Assembly: GCF_005233875.1 (NCBI RefSeq)
Contig: NZ_SZPZ01000002.1
Coordinates: 1,426,001-1,490,000, forward strand
Reading direction: 5' to 3'
Origin: Kribbella jiaozuonensis
GTDB taxonomy: Bacteria; Actinomycetota; Actinomycetes; Propionibacteriales; Kribbellaceae
Length of the DNA: 64,000 bases
Position 1 is the first letter of the stretch. Every line of letters begins with the position of its first letter. Below are positions 1-8,888 of the stretch, piece by piece. The position numbers were made by a program, and so were the translations under genes. The notes beneath the pieces are model-generated. The model was not told where the DNA came from, did no database searches, and saw nothing but the letters and a program-made list of their open reading frames with translations.

Positions 1-685
1 TCTCGGTGAGCAGGGGAGCGAGGTAGCTGAAGATCACCAGGATCGCGCCGGTCGACAATGCCGTGGTGCCGTACGCGAGCCACAGCTGCGGATTCGCCAT
101 GCTGCGTACCTCGTGCCGCAGCTCGGGAGTGCGCTCCGCCCGGCCGCGCGGGATCGTCGCGACGATGCCGATGATGGAGAGCGCCGACAGTACGGCGACC
201 GCCCAGAACGCGGACCGCCAGCCGAGGTGCTGGCCGAGCAACGTTCCCGCGGGCAGGCCGACGATCGTGGCGACGGTGAGTCCGCCGGCCAGGATGCTCA
301 TCGCCTTGGCCCGCGCCTCCGGGCCGGCGAGTTCGATCGCGGTCACCGATGCGACCGCCCAGAACCCGGCGTACACGAACGCGCCGGCGACGCGGGTCGC
401 GAGGAGTACGCCGTACGACGAGGTCAGTGCGCCGGCGACGTGGGTGAGCGCGAAGATCGCCAGGAACGCGAGCATCGCCGCGCGGCGGGACCAGCGCAGG
501 GTGGTGACGGCCAGGATCGGCGCGCCGACGAGCATGCCGACGGCGAACGCCGAGATCAGCAGGCCGGCGGCCGGGATCGACACGCCCAGGTCGGTCGAGA
601 TCTCGGGAAGCAGGCCGGCCAGCATCAGCTCGGACGTGCCCTGGGCGAAGATCGCCAGGCCGAGCAGATAGACAGCGCGAGGCAT
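1..685 (-). CDS. MFS drug exporter, Cmx/CmrA-like (3' end outside window)
   Basis: Only the N-terminal 228 residues are present; the gene runs off the left edge. The protein starts MPRAVYLLGLAIFAQGTSE and has alternating hydrophobic helices, about seven transmembrane segments in the visible part, with Arg-rich short loops (TTLRWSRR near residue 61-68) typical of the major facilitator loop between helices 2 and 3. The early GTSE-LAGLLP pattern matches the DHA1 drug:H+ antiporter group that includes chloramphenicol exporters Cmx/CmrA. Its start is preceded by GAGAGGGA. It lies 52 bp downstream of a TetR gene on the same strand, so the pair is probably a regulator and its exporter. The substrate cannot be told from sequence. 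Confidence 0.85.
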   Translation of the reverse strand, partial: MPRAVYLLGLAIFAQGTSELMLAGLLPEISTDLGVSIPAAGLLISAFAVGMLVGAPILAVTTLRWSRRAAMLAFLAIFALTHVAGALTSSYGVLLATRVAGAFVYAGFWAVASVTAIELAGPEARAKAMSILAGGLTVATIVGLPAGTLLGQHLGWRSAFWAVAVLSALSIIGIVATIPRGRAERTPELRHEVRSMANPQLWLAYGTTALSTGAILVIFSYLAPLLTE

Positions 686-737
686 GAGGTCCCTCTCGTA
701 GTGGATCGTTCAGTGCAAAAGTGGGCAGAAATGATGC

Positions 738-1313
738 TCAGAAGCTGCGCAGGGTCGCTTCGACGACCGCCTGCTGCTCGGCGCGGTCGGCGCCACGCCG
801 AGCGGCGACCCGCAGGCCGCCGAGAACAGTGAAGACGTATGTCGCGAGCCCGTTCGGGTCCTGCTCCGGGTCGACCTCACCATTGGTCTGCGCCGCGCGA
901 ATCGCGTTCGTCAGGGCGGCCAGCTTGGCCTCGTGGTCCCGGTCCAGCAGGTCGACGATCTCGGCGTCCTTCGGGCCGAGCTCCACGATCGTGTTGATGA
1001 CGAAGCAGCCGGTCGGGTCGTCGGGCTCCGGCTCGACGGCGGTCCACAGGATCCGCCGGACCCGTTCCCGGATCGGTACGGCGGCGTCCTCGATCACCTC
1101 GAGCTGGGCCGCGGTGAACTGGTCGACGTACCTGCGGAGGGCGCGGTCGAACAGATCGCGCTTGCTGCTGAACGTGTTGTAGATGCTGCTCCGGCCGAGG
1201 CCGGTCGCCTCGCACAGGTCCTGCGTCGAGGTCGCTTCGTAGCCGGCCGTCCAGAACACCCGCATCGCGGCGTCGACGGCGCGATCCTCGTCGAATGTCC
1301 TCGGTCTCGGCAT
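738..1313 (-). CDS. TetR/AcrR family transcriptional regulator
   Basis: A 191-residue one-component repressor. The N-terminal helix-turn-helix covers about residues 20-45 (LCEATGLGRSSIYNTFSSKRD shortened by family norm), followed by a helical ligand-binding domain with a TetR_C-like pattern (GCFVINTIVELG). The ATG at 1313 (MPRPRTF) is preferred; an in-frame ATG four codons earlier at 1325 is possible. The gene sits directly upstream of the MFS exporter on the same strand, so it probably controls that exporter and itself. A 16-bp near-palindrome just upstream at 1335-1350 is the likely operator. The ligand is unknown. Confidence 0.85.
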   Translation of the reverse strand: MPRPRTFDEDRAVDAAMRVFWTAGYEATSTQDLCEATGLGRSSIYNTFSSKRDLFDRALRRYVDQFTAAQLEVIEDAAVPIRERVRRILWTAVEPEPDDPTGCFVINTIVELGPKDAEIVDLLDRDHEAKLAALTNAIRAAQTNGEVDPEQDPNGLATYVFTVLGGLRVAARRGADRAEQQAVVEATLRSF

Positions 1314-1334
1314 GTCAGCCACCATAGCACGTTA

Positions 1335-1350
1335 TGGACCGATCGATCCA
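1335..1350. promoter_or_regulatory. candidate TetR operator
   Basis: TGGACCGATCGATCCA is a 16-bp inverted repeat matching its own reverse complement at 14 of 16 positions, 22 bp upstream of the TetR start. The half TGGATCG recurs at 702-708 in front of the exporter gene, which supports a shared operator. It could also influence the divergent DUF1906 gene. Confidence 0.5.
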
Positions 1351-1374
1351 AAATGGGGTGGCCAACGGGTGAAC

Positions 1375-1440
1375 CACCTGCGCCGATAGCATCCGGGCAT
1401 CGAGGCGAGTGCCGGATGCTCTTCGACAAGAGCGCAGGTG
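1375..1440 (+). promoter_or_regulatory. foldable leader element before the DUF1906 gene
   Basis: Three perfectly complementary stems nest in 66 nt: 1375-1383 (CACCTGCGC) with 1432-1440 (GCGCAGGTG); 1390-1396 (CATCCGG) with 1412-1418 (CCGGATG); and 1418-1423 (GCTCTT) with 1428-1433 (AAGAGC) closing a CGAC loop. The third stem shares two bases with the outer stem and one with the second, so the ends would compete or fray. The layout resembles a three-way junction in a 5' untranslated region, ending 47 nt before the GTG start. I do not recognise a known riboswitch class. Confidence 0.35.
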
Positions 1441-1487
1441 CTCGCTTTCACTTGGGGGCTCTGATCGTCGATCATCTGGGGAGCACT

Positions 1488-3503
1488 GTGAGGTTGTTCA
1501 GACCTGGGGGGCTGGCACTCGCCCTCGCCCTGGTGGCGGGTCTCACCGCTACCACTTCAGCTGTCGCGGACGGGACCAAGACCGTCTCGTACCGCGGCTA
1601 CCAAGTAACAGTCCCGGCCAACTGGCCGGTGGTCGACCTGACCGCCGACCCGACCGCCTGCGTCCGGCTCGACCAGCCGGCCGTGTATCTCGGCCGCAGT
1701 ACGTCGCAGGCCAACTGCCCGGCGCATCTCGTCGGCCGCAGTTCCGGCCTGATCCTGGAGCCGCTGACGACGAACACGCCGTCCAGCGACGGTCTGCTCC
1801 GGCGTACGGTCACCGATGCCGGCGTGCTCGCGACCGCGTACTACGCACCGGGCGCGGAGAGCGCGGCGAGCGACGTACTCGCCACCGGTCGCGTCGTGAC
1901 GAAGACACCGTCTGCCCGGGTCGCGGCGCCTGCCGCGGTCACCCCATCGGTGGTTGCTACCGGCAACTTCGCGGGCAACGGGTTCGACACCTGCGCCGCG
2001 CCGGCGCAGTCGTCGATGGATGCATGGCGCTCGGTCTACCAAGGGGTCGGCATCTACATCAGTGGCGGACTGCGTGCGTGTGCGCAGCCGAACCTGACCG
2101 CCGACTGGGTCGCCACGAACGCGAGCAAGGGCTGGCAGTTCCTCCTGATCGACGTCGGCTATCAGGCGCCGTGCACGACCTACAAGAGCCGGATGTCGTC
2201 GGTCGCGTCGACCGCTCTGACCCAAGGTCGCAACGCCGCGATCAACGCGGTCGCGGCTGCGCAGGCGCTGGGATTCGCCCAGCGGAGCGCGATCTACAGC
2301 GACATCGAGGCGTACACGTCGACGGCGGCGTGCAAGGCGGCCGTGCTGTCGTACCTGAGTGGGTGGACGCAGGAGCTGAACTCACGCGGGTATGTCGGCG
2401 GTGCGTATGTCGGTGCGGCGTCTGGTGGCGCTGACCTGAACAGCGCCTACACGAGCACGGCGTACACCCGGCCGGACAACATCTGGTTCGCCCACTGGGG
2501 ATCGCCGGTCGGGACCAGCCGGTTCATCAACGCGGCGTACTGGAACAACCACCAGCGCGTCCACCAGTTCGCGGGCGACGTGAGTGAGACCAACGGTGGC
2601 GTGACGATGTCGATCGACAAGAACTACCTGAACCTGACCGCCCCGCCGCCACCGGTCACCAGCTTCACCGTCACCGGTGGGGTTGCGGCGGCCACCCTGC
2701 GCTGGACGAAGCCGGCGGGTGTGACGCTTGGCCAGATCATGGTTCGTAGTGCGGTCGGCTCGACCCCGCCGCCGTTGCCGACCTCCGGTACGGCGGTTTA
2801 CAACGGCGCGGCCAGCCTGTTCACCCAGATCGGGCTGTCGAACTCGGCCAGCTACGCTTACCGCGTCTGGGTGAAGGACAGCAAGGGCAAGATCGGTCCC
2901 GGCGTGGACGTGAAGCTCATCGGGTCCAAGGCCACGATCGGGGCGAGTGCGGCCTCGATCATGTACACGCAGGCGGTGACGCTGTCGACGGCGGTGAGTC
3001 GGCTGGACGGCGTGAAGCTGGCCGGCGTACCGGCGGTGCTGTACGCGAAGGCGAAGAACGCCAGCAAGTGGACGACAGTCGGCACATTCACCACCGACTC
3101 CAATGGCATCGCCTCGACGTCGCAGAAGCCGGCCGTGTCGACGTACTACATGTGGGGCTACAACGGCGGTGGCGCTGTGCTCGGGACGCGGAGTACTGCT
3201 CCGCTGGTCCAGGTACACCCGGCGCTGTCGGCGTACCTCACTCCGGGCGCGATCAAGCTCGGCGCGTCGACGCTGCTGTACGGGTACCTGAACCCGCCGC
3301 ACGCCGGCACGACGGCGTACCTGCAGAAGCGTTCCGGTACGACGTGGGTCGCGGTAACGACCGGAAAGCTGACGTCGAACGGGAAGTACGCGTTCAGCAT
3401 CAAGCCGACCGCACGCGGAACCTACACGTACCGCGTGGTGTGGCTGGCCGACGCCGACCACCAGGGCACGCAGACCGCGTCGAAGGTGCTGACCGTCAGC
3501 TGA
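1488..3503 (+). CDS. secreted DUF1906 glycoside-hydrolase-like protein with Ig-like repeats
   Basis: A 671-residue exported protein. The GTG at 1488 follows GGGGAG and gives a clear signal peptide (RLFRPGG, a hydrophobic stretch, then cleavage near TSAVADG, residues about 1-30). Residues 30-160 are an unassigned N-terminal part. From about 165 (GNGFDTCAAP) to 385 is a DUF1906 domain, a TIM-barrel related to GH25 lysozymes and mycobacterial Rv2525c, with the early Asp and the LLIDVGY and YSDIEAY strands expected of it. A fibronectin-like module (385-480) and two Ig-like modules (480-671) follow. It probably acts on cell wall or polysaccharide outside the cell. An ATG at 1416 is in frame but spoils the signal peptide. 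Its 3' end overlaps the LysR gene by 8 bp tail to tail. Confidence 0.85.
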   Translation: MRLFRPGGLALALALVAGLTATTSAVADGTKTVSYRGYQVTVPANWPVVDLTADPTACVRLDQPAVYLGRSTSQANCPAHLVGRSSGLILEPLTTNTPSSDGLLRRTVTDAGVLATAYYAPGAESAASDVLATGRVVTKTPSARVAAPAAVTPSVVATGNFAGNGFDTCAAPAQSSMDAWRSVYQGVGIYISGGLRACAQPNLTADWVATNASKGWQFLLIDVGYQAPCTTYKSRMSSVASTALTQGRNAAINAVAAAQALGFAQRSAIYSDIEAYTSTAACKAAVLSYLSGWTQELNSRGYVGGAYVGAASGGADLNSAYTSTAYTRPDNIWFAHWGSPVGTSRFINAAYWNNHQRVHQFAGDVSETNGGVTMSIDKNYLNLTAPPPPVTSFTVTGGVAAATLRWTKPAGVTLGQIMVRSAVGSTPPPLPTSGTAVYNGAASLFTQIGLSNSASYAYRVWVKDSKGKIGPGVDVKLIGSKATIGASAASIMYTQAVTLSTAVSRLDGVKLAGVPAVLYAKAKNASKWTTVGTFTTDSNGIASTSQKPAVSTYYMWGYNGGGAVLGTRSTAPLVQVHPALSAYLTPGAIKLGASTLLYGYLNPPHAGTTAYLQKRSGTTWVAVTTGKLTSNGKYAFSIKPTARGTYTYRVVWLADADHQGTQTASKVLTVS

Positions 3504-4371
3504 AGGGGAGGTCGGCCGCCGCACTCCGCGCGAGCTCGATCGCGTGTGCCGCAAGAGGTGAGTGCGTGCGGCCGGCCTGCCACAGCAAGAAGATCTCCCG
3601 CGCCGGGAGCTCCGGCGTGAGTTCGTGCAGCGTCAGGCTCGGGTCGTCACGCAGTACGGCGAGACGCGGCGCGAGCGCTGCGCCGAGACCGGCGCGGACC
3701 ATCGCGAGCAACGCCTCGTTGCCCTCGGTACGGAATACGAACTGCGGGCGGATGTCGCGAGCACGCAGGAAGGCCTCGACCACCGCTTGATGGCAGATCG
3801 CCGGATGGGCGACCAGCGGCAGTCCGTCGAGCTTCTCGAGCGGGACCGGGCCGGCCGGGAAGTCGCCAGGGCGCGCGACCAGGACGTACGGGTCGTCCAG
3901 CAGCTTGAGATCCTCGATCGTGTCGTCGGTGCTGCCGTCGAAGAACATCAGATCGAGCCCGGTGAGATCGGGATCGTCGGTCTCCTCCTCGAACAGCCGG
4001 ATATCGCAGCCCGGATGCGCATCGCGCAGACCGCGGATCACCTGCGGCAGCAGCGTGTTCGACACGGTCTGGAACGTGCCGATGTCGATCCGGCTGTCGC
4101 CGGCGCGGAAACGTTCTATCCCGTCGCTCAGCTCGTCCGCGCGGCGCAGCAGGTCGCGGGCATGCTGCAGCAGGACGGCGCCGAGCGGCGTGATCCGCAC
4201 CGGCTTCGGCCCGCCGGGTCGATCGAACAGCGGACCGCGGGCGGCCTTCTCGAGGACTGCGATCTGCTGGCTGACGCTCGACTGGGTGTACCCGAGCCTG
4301 CTCGCGGCGCGGCCGAACGATCCCTCGTCGGCGACGGCAGCCAGTGTCGCCAGATGACGCAACTCGTACAT
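3496..4371 (-). CDS. LysR family transcriptional regulator
   Basis: A 291-residue regulator with the N-terminal winged helix-turn-helix of the LysR family (residues 1-60: AADEGSFGRAASRLGYTQSS pattern and the QQIAVLE recognition stretch) and a periplasmic-binding-like effector domain from about 88 (IDIGTFQTVSNTLLP) to the C-terminus. It is divergent from the hydrolase/oxidoreductase pair at 4457-6054, the usual arrangement for a LysR activator and its target operon. The 85-bp gap holds a perfect TTGAT-N4-ATCAA repeat. Effector unknown. Confidence 0.88.
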   Translation of the reverse strand: MYELRHLATLAAVADEGSFGRAASRLGYTQSSVSQQIAVLEKAARGPLFDRPGGPKPVRITPLGAVLLQHARDLLRRADELSDGIERFRAGDSRIDIGTFQTVSNTLLPQVIRGLRDAHPGCDIRLFEEETDDPDLTGLDLMFFDGSTDDTIEDLKLLDDPYVLVARPGDFPAGPVPLEKLDGLPLVAHPAICHQAVVEAFLRARDIRPQFVFRTEGNEALLAMVRAGLGAALAPRLAVLRDDPSLTLHELTPELPAREIFLLWQAGRTHSPLAAHAIELARSAAADLPFS

Positions 4372-4401
4372 GGCGGCACTCTATCGCCAACGGCGATCGC
4401 C

Positions 4402-4415
4402 TTGATAAGAATCAA
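4402..4415. promoter_or_regulatory. candidate LysR binding site
   Basis: TTGATAAGAATCAA is a perfect inverted repeat (5-bp arms, 4-bp spacer) between the divergent LysR and hydrolase starts, in an AT-rich island. It fits the T-rich/A-rich dyads bound by LysR proteins, so it is the best candidate site for control of both genes. Confidence 0.45.
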
Positions 4416-4456
4416 TCGCTTTTCACGATCACTTGCTGCCTTCTACGGTCGTCCGT

Positions 4457-5257
4457 ATGGAGAACTTCTACTCGGTCAACGGCATCGAAATCTGCGCGGA
4501 GACGTACGGCGATCCGGCCGACCCCGCCGTCCTGCTGATCCACGGCGCCACCGCCTCGATGCTGTGGTGGGACAGCCGGTTGTGCACCGAACTCGCAGCC
4601 CGCGGGCGGTTCGTGATCCGCTACGACCAGCGCGACACCGGCCGGTCGACCTCGTTCCCGGTCGGGAAGCCGGGCTATGCGATGAGCTCTTTGGCCGGTG
4701 ACGCAGTCGGCCTGCTTGATGTCCTTGGCATCGAGCGTGCGCACGTGGTTGCGCAGTCGATGTCCGGCGGCATCGCGTTGATCCTCGGCGTCGACTACCC
4801 GTCGCGCGTCGCTTCGCTGACCTTCGTTTCGACCAGCACCGGCGACGAGGGTCTGCCGCCACCGTCGGTGTCATATGCGGATACGCCTGACCTCGGCGAC
4901 CCGGCTGCGGTCGAGGAGTACGTCGTACGGTCGATCGAGGCCGAGGCAGCGGGACATTTCGACGAGGCTGCCGCCCGTGATTTGGTGCGCCGGGACATGG
5001 CCCGGGCTCGCAACTACGAGGCGTCGCTGACGAACCATTTCGCGATGACCTTCGACGGCCCGCGCAACGGCGGCTTCGGCGATCTGACCATGCCGGTGCT
5101 CGTCATGCACGGGGATGCCGATCCGTTGCTGCCGTTGCCGCACGGTGAGGCGGTGCGTGACGCGGTGCCGGGCGCTCGGCTCGTGGTGCTCGACGGGATG
5201 GGGCACGGGTTGTCGGCGCCGTACTGGAAGTCCTTCGTGGACGAGGTGGCGTCATGA
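4457..5257 (+). CDS. alpha/beta-fold hydrolase
   Basis: A 266-residue hydrolase starting MENFYSVNGIE. The oxyanion loop LLIHGATAS sits near residues 27-34. The nucleophile elbow reads A-Q-S-M-S-G-G around Ser101 rather than the common GxSxG, the acid is likely the Asp in HGDADPLLPL and the base the His in GMGHGLS near the C-terminus. ATG 4457 is chosen over an upstream in-frame ATG at 4433 because homology begins there. It overlaps the next gene by 4 bp (ATGA), so the two are translated together, and it is divergent from a LysR gene. It probably cleaves a small ester or lactone, substrate unknown. Confidence 0.85.
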   Translation: MENFYSVNGIEICAETYGDPADPAVLLIHGATASMLWWDSRLCTELAARGRFVIRYDQRDTGRSTSFPVGKPGYAMSSLAGDAVGLLDVLGIERAHVVAQSMSGGIALILGVDYPSRVASLTFVSTSTGDEGLPPPSVSYADTPDLGDPAAVEEYVVRSIEAEAAGHFDEAAARDLVRRDMARARNYEASLTNHFAMTFDGPRNGGFGDLTMPVLVMHGDADPLLPLPHGEAVRDAVPGARLVVLDGMGHGLSAPYWKSFVDEVAS

Positions 5258-6054
5258 AGTTTGCGATCTGGCTGCCGTTGTTCGACGAGTTGTCCGATCC
5301 GCGGGAGATCGCTGGGCTGGCAGCGGCGGCCGAGGAGGCTGGCTGGGACGGGTTCTTCCTGTGGGACCAGCTGTGGTGGCGGGAGCCGGTCCGGCTGGTG
5401 TCGGATCCGTGGATCGCGATGAGCGCGATGGCGATGACCACCGAGCGGCTGCGGATCGGCCCGATGGTCTCACCGATCGCGCGCCGGCGGCCGACCAAGT
5501 TGTTGCGCGAGACAACGACCCTGGACCGGCTCTCAGGTGGCCGGTTGACGCTCGGGGTCGGACTGGGCAGCGACCGGTTCGCGCAGGAGTACTCGAAGAC
5601 CGGCGAGGAGGTGAACGACCGGGTTCGGGCTGAGCGGATGGACGAGACGCTCGACATCCTCACGGCGGGTTGGACGGGAGAGCCGGTGGCGTATCGGGGC
5701 AAGCACTATTTGGTCGACGACGTGCAGTTCCTGCCGCGTCCGGTCGCCGGTCGGGTGCCGGTGTGGATCGCCGGCTTCCCCGGTAACGCGAAGCCGATCC
5801 GGCGAGCAGCGCGGTACGACGGCTTCTTCCCGGTCAACCTCACGTCGCCGGACCAGCTCGCCGAGCCGGCCGCCGTACTCCGGGATTTGCGCGGCAATCT
5901 GGACAATTACGACATCGCGGTGGCGCTGGAACCCGACGTCGATCCGCGCCCGTACGCCGACGCCGGGGCGACCTGGTGCCTGGTGGACGTCGACCCCACG
6001 ACGCTGCGCCTGGCCGACGTACGCACGGTGATCGCGGCCGGTCCGCCGCGGTAA
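5254..6054 (+). CDS. LLM-class (luciferase-like) flavin-dependent oxidoreductase
   Basis: A 266-residue member of the bacterial luciferase/F420-dependent family. Family hallmarks include the FLWDQLWW segment after the first helix, the MTTERLRIGPMVSP strand and the RLSGGRLTLGVGLGS loop that holds the phosphate of FMN or F420. The start overlaps the stop of the preceding hydrolase in an ATGA junction, so the two proteins probably act on one substrate, for instance oxidation followed by hydrolysis. Whether it uses F420 or FMN cannot be decided here. Confidence 0.87.
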   Translation: MKFAIWLPLFDELSDPREIAGLAAAAEEAGWDGFFLWDQLWWREPVRLVSDPWIAMSAMAMTTERLRIGPMVSPIARRRPTKLLRETTTLDRLSGGRLTLGVGLGSDRFAQEYSKTGEEVNDRVRAERMDETLDILTAGWTGEPVAYRGKHYLVDDVQFLPRPVAGRVPVWIAGFPGNAKPIRRAARYDGFFPVNLTSPDQLAEPAAVLRDLRGNLDNYDIAVALEPDVDPRPYADAGATWCLVDVDPTTLRLADVRTVIAAGPPR

Positions 6055-6078
6055 GGGGTGTTCCTCCCGGGGCCATAG

Positions 6079-7854
6079 GTGTCTAATCGAACCGTGGCCA
6101 GCGTCAGCGGACAGGCTGGGATCACCGAGCGCACCGGAGCGACTGCTGTCGGACTACGACGGCGGCCCCTGGGCCAGGTGATCGGCAAACTCTTGTCGAC
6201 GACCGATCACAAGGTGATCGGCCAGTTGTACCTGATCACGTCGTTCATCTTCTTCCTGATCGGCGGCGTGATGGCGCTGATCATGCGCGCCGAGCTCGCG
6301 GAGCCGGGCCTGCAGATCGTGAACGAGGAGACGTACAACCAGCTCTTCACGATGCACGGCACGATCATGCTGCTGCTGTTCGCGACGCCGCTGTTCGTCG
6401 GGTTCGCCAACGTGATCATGCCGGTGCAGATCGGCGCGCCGGACGTGGCGTTCCCGCGACTGAACATGTTCAGCTACTGGCTGTTCCTGTTCGGCGGGCT
6501 GATCACGGTCGGGGCGTTTGTCACCCCGGGCGGTGCGGCCGACTTCGGCTGGACGGCGTACTCGCCGTTGTCGAACGAGGTCCGCTCGCCGGGTATCGGC
6601 GGCGACCTGTGGATCATGGGCCTGTGGATGGCCGGTCTCGGCACGATCCTCGGCGGCGTCAACTTCGTCACCACGATCATCACCATGCGGGCGCCGGGGA
6701 TGACGATGTTCCGGATGCCGATCTTCTGCTGGAACATCCTGGTCACGTCGATCCTGGTGCTGATCGCGTTCCCGATTCTCGCGGCGGCGCTGCTGGTGCT
6801 GGAGGCGGACAGATCGCTCGGGGCGCACGTGTTCGATGCGTCGAACGGTGGCGCGATCCTCTGGCAGCACCTGTTCTGGTTCTTCGGGCATCCCGAGGTC
6901 TACATCATCGCGCTGCCGTTCTTCGGCATCATCACCGAGATCCTGCCGGTGTTCAGCCGGAAGCCGGTCTTCGGGTACATCGGCCTGGTCGCGGCGACGA
7001 TGGGCATCGGTGCGCTGTCGATCGCGGTGTGGGCGCACCACATGTTCGTGACCGGCGCGGTGAATCTGCCGTTCTTCTCGTTCATGACGTTCCTGATCGC
7101 CGTACCGACCGGGGTGAAGTTCTTCAACTGGATCGGGACGATGTGGGGCGGCTCGCTGTCCTTCGACACCCCGATGCTGTGGGCCGTCGGCTTCCTCACG
7201 ACGTTCCTCTTCGGTGGTCTGACCGGGGTCATCCTGGCTTCGCCGGCGTTGGACTACCAGCTGTCCGACACGTACTTCGTCGTTGCGCACTTCCACTACG
7301 TGGTCTTCGGGACCGTGGTGTTCGCGATGTTCGCCGGGTTCTACTACTGGTGGCCGAAGATGACGGGGCGGATGCTCGACGAGCGCTGGGGGAAGCTGCA
7401 CTTCTGGCTGCTGTTCATCGGCTTCCACACGACCTTCCTGGTGCAGCACTGGTTGGGTGTCGAGGGCATGCCGCGCCGGTACGCCGATTACAAGTCATTC
7501 GAGGGCTTCACGACGTTGCACCAGGTGTCGAGTGTCGGTGCGTTCATCCTCGGCATCTCGACGCTGCCGTTCTTCTGGAACGTGTACAAGTCGCGCCGGC
7601 ACCCGCTCGTCGAGGTGGACGATCCGTGGGGCTGGGGCCGGTCGCTGGAGTGGGCGACGAGTTGCCCGCCGCCGCGGCACAACTTCGACCAGCTGCCGCG
7701 GATCCGTTCGGACTCGCCGGCCTTCGACATGCACCACCCGGACATCGCGCTCTCGGAGTACGACACGAACCGGACCGACTCCGACGGTCTGCTCGACGCG
7801 GGCGAGGACCAGGGGCGGATCGGACACCTCAAGTCGACCGACCCCGACGACTAG
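6079..7854 (+). CDS. ctaD: cytochrome c oxidase subunit I (aa3 type)
   Basis: A 591-residue integral membrane protein with about twelve helices. It carries the low-spin heme ligand in FTMHGTIM (His near 93), the copper B/tyrosine motif GHPEVYI (His near 271), the two histidines after FVTGAV-type loop AHHMFV, and the heme ligands AHFHYVVFG (His near 404 and 406). It reduces oxygen to water and pumps protons in the respiratory chain. GTG 6079 follows a GGGG stretch; GTG 6094 is an alternative. No subunit II, III or heme-A genes are nearby, so it is a stand-alone copy. Its stop overlaps the convergent regulator in a shared CTAG. Confidence 0.95.
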   Translation: MSNRTVASVSGQAGITERTGATAVGLRRRPLGQVIGKLLSTTDHKVIGQLYLITSFIFFLIGGVMALIMRAELAEPGLQIVNEETYNQLFTMHGTIMLLLFATPLFVGFANVIMPVQIGAPDVAFPRLNMFSYWLFLFGGLITVGAFVTPGGAADFGWTAYSPLSNEVRSPGIGGDLWIMGLWMAGLGTILGGVNFVTTIITMRAPGMTMFRMPIFCWNILVTSILVLIAFPILAAALLVLEADRSLGAHVFDASNGGAILWQHLFWFFGHPEVYIIALPFFGIITEILPVFSRKPVFGYIGLVAATMGIGALSIAVWAHHMFVTGAVNLPFFSFMTFLIAVPTGVKFFNWIGTMWGGSLSFDTPMLWAVGFLTTFLFGGLTGVILASPALDYQLSDTYFVVAHFHYVVFGTVVFAMFAGFYYWWPKMTGRMLDERWGKLHFWLLFIGFHTTFLVQHWLGVEGMPRRYADYKSFEGFTTLHQVSSVGAFILGISTLPFFWNVYKSRRHPLVEVDDPWGWGRSLEWATSCPPPRHNFDQLPRIRSDSPAFDMHHPDIALSEYDTNRTDSDGLLDAGEDQGRIGHLKSTDPDD

Positions 7855-8720
7855 CGCATGCGCTCGAGCAGGCGGGTCAGCTGCTCGTCGGTCTGCTGTG
7901 GTGACGGACTGCTGGATGCCAGCAAGTCGAGGGCTTGGGTGTATGCCTCGACGTCGTCGCGCTTGTCGAGGTACAGCGCGCTGGTCAGATGCTCCAGGTA
8001 AACGATGTCGGGCAGATCCCGCTGCGGGAACCGGAGCAGCGAGAACGCCCCACCGGTCGCGGCATGACCGCTGCTGGCGAGCGGGATGATCTGAAGCGTC
8101 ACGTTGGGCCGGGTGATCGCTTCGCGGAGCGAGTCCAGCTGGTTGCGCAGGACCTCGGCGCCACCGATCGGACGATGCAGCACGGACTCCTCGATCACCG
8201 CCCAGAGCTTGAGCGGCGGCTCGCGGTCCAGCACCCGTTGCCGGCGGGTGCGCAGTGCCACGATCCTCTCGATCTCGGCCTCGGTCGGCACCCCGGAGGG
8301 CGTCAGCCGGGCGACGGCACGTGCGTACTCCGCGGTCTGCAGCAGGCCCGGGATGAATTGGATCTCGTAGGTGCGGATCAGGTCGGCGGCCGCCTCGAGC
8401 CCGAGATACGCGTCGAACCAGTCAGGCGTGACATCGCCGTACCGATGCCACCAGCCCGGGTCGTTGGCCTCGCGGGCGAGCTCCAGCAGCCGGTCCCGCT
8501 CGCGCGCCTCGTTGACGCCGTACAGCGTGAGGAGGTCGGCGACGTCGCGCTCCTTGAACCCGACCCGACCGAGCTCGAGCCGGCTGATCTTGGACTCCGA
8601 CGACCGGATCGCCCAGCCGGCATCCGTCCGGGAGACACCGGCGCGCTCACGCAGCTCCCGCAGATGACCGCCCAGCATCATCCGCAGAGCCGTCGGCCCC
8701 ACTACGCCTCGCCCCGCCAT
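7851..8720 (-). CDS. XRE helix-turn-helix regulator with DUF5753 domain
   Basis: A 289-residue protein. Residues 10-70 form a Cro/CI-type helix-turn-helix ([33 protein letters not shown]); residues 95-285 are the DUF5753 domain, with the typical [13 protein letters not shown] and [13 protein letters not shown] motifs. This family is abundant in actinobacteria and usually has a small DUF397 partner next to it. No DUF397 gene is present here. It may sense a ligand and repress its own promoter. A GAACA/TGTTC dyad resembling an SOS box lies 22-36 bp upstream of the start. It ends 4 bp inside ctaD, convergent. Confidence 0.9.
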   Translation of the reverse strand: MAGRGVVGPTALRMMLGGHLRELRERAGVSRTDAGWAIRSSESKISRLELGRVGFKERDVADLLTLYGVNEARERDRLLELAREANDPGWWHRYGDVTPDWFDAYLGLEAAADLIRTYEIQFIPGLLQTAEYARAVARLTPSGVPTEAEIERIVALRTRRQRVLDREPPLKLWAVIEESVLHRPIGGAEVLRNQLDSLREAITRPNVTLQIIPLASSGHAATGGAFSLLRFPQRDLPDIVYLEHLTSALYLDKRDDVEAYTQALDLLASSSPSPQQTDEQLTRLLERMR

Positions 8721-8741
8721 ACACCCAAGCCTACATCATTT

Positions 8742-8757
8742 TCGAACAGGTGTTCCC
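8742..8757 (-). promoter_or_regulatory. SOS-box-like dyad before the DUF5753 regulator
   Basis: TTCGAACAGGTGTTCC contains CGAAC-N4-GTTCC, one base off the actinobacterial LexA core CGAAC-N4-GTTCG. It lies just upstream of the regulator start and would overlap its -35 region. It may instead be the regulator's own operator, since GAACA-CC-TGTTC is itself a clean dyad. Confidence 0.4.
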
Positions 8758-8888
8758 ATGCAATCTCAACCCACCCGGGAGCGCTGTACGGCGTCGGCGT
8801 GTGGTGACAGCTCGCCGGTGAGGTGATCGCAGTACGGCGTCCTGGTGGGCAGGTGCGGGATGCGGGAGCGCGCGTGGGTGGGCGTCGG

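Noticed and set aside
933-1487. Upstream extension of the DUF1906 ORF
   Set aside because: It overlaps the TetR gene antisense and lacks a signal peptide; the GTG at 1488 has a ribosome site and starts a good signal sequence.
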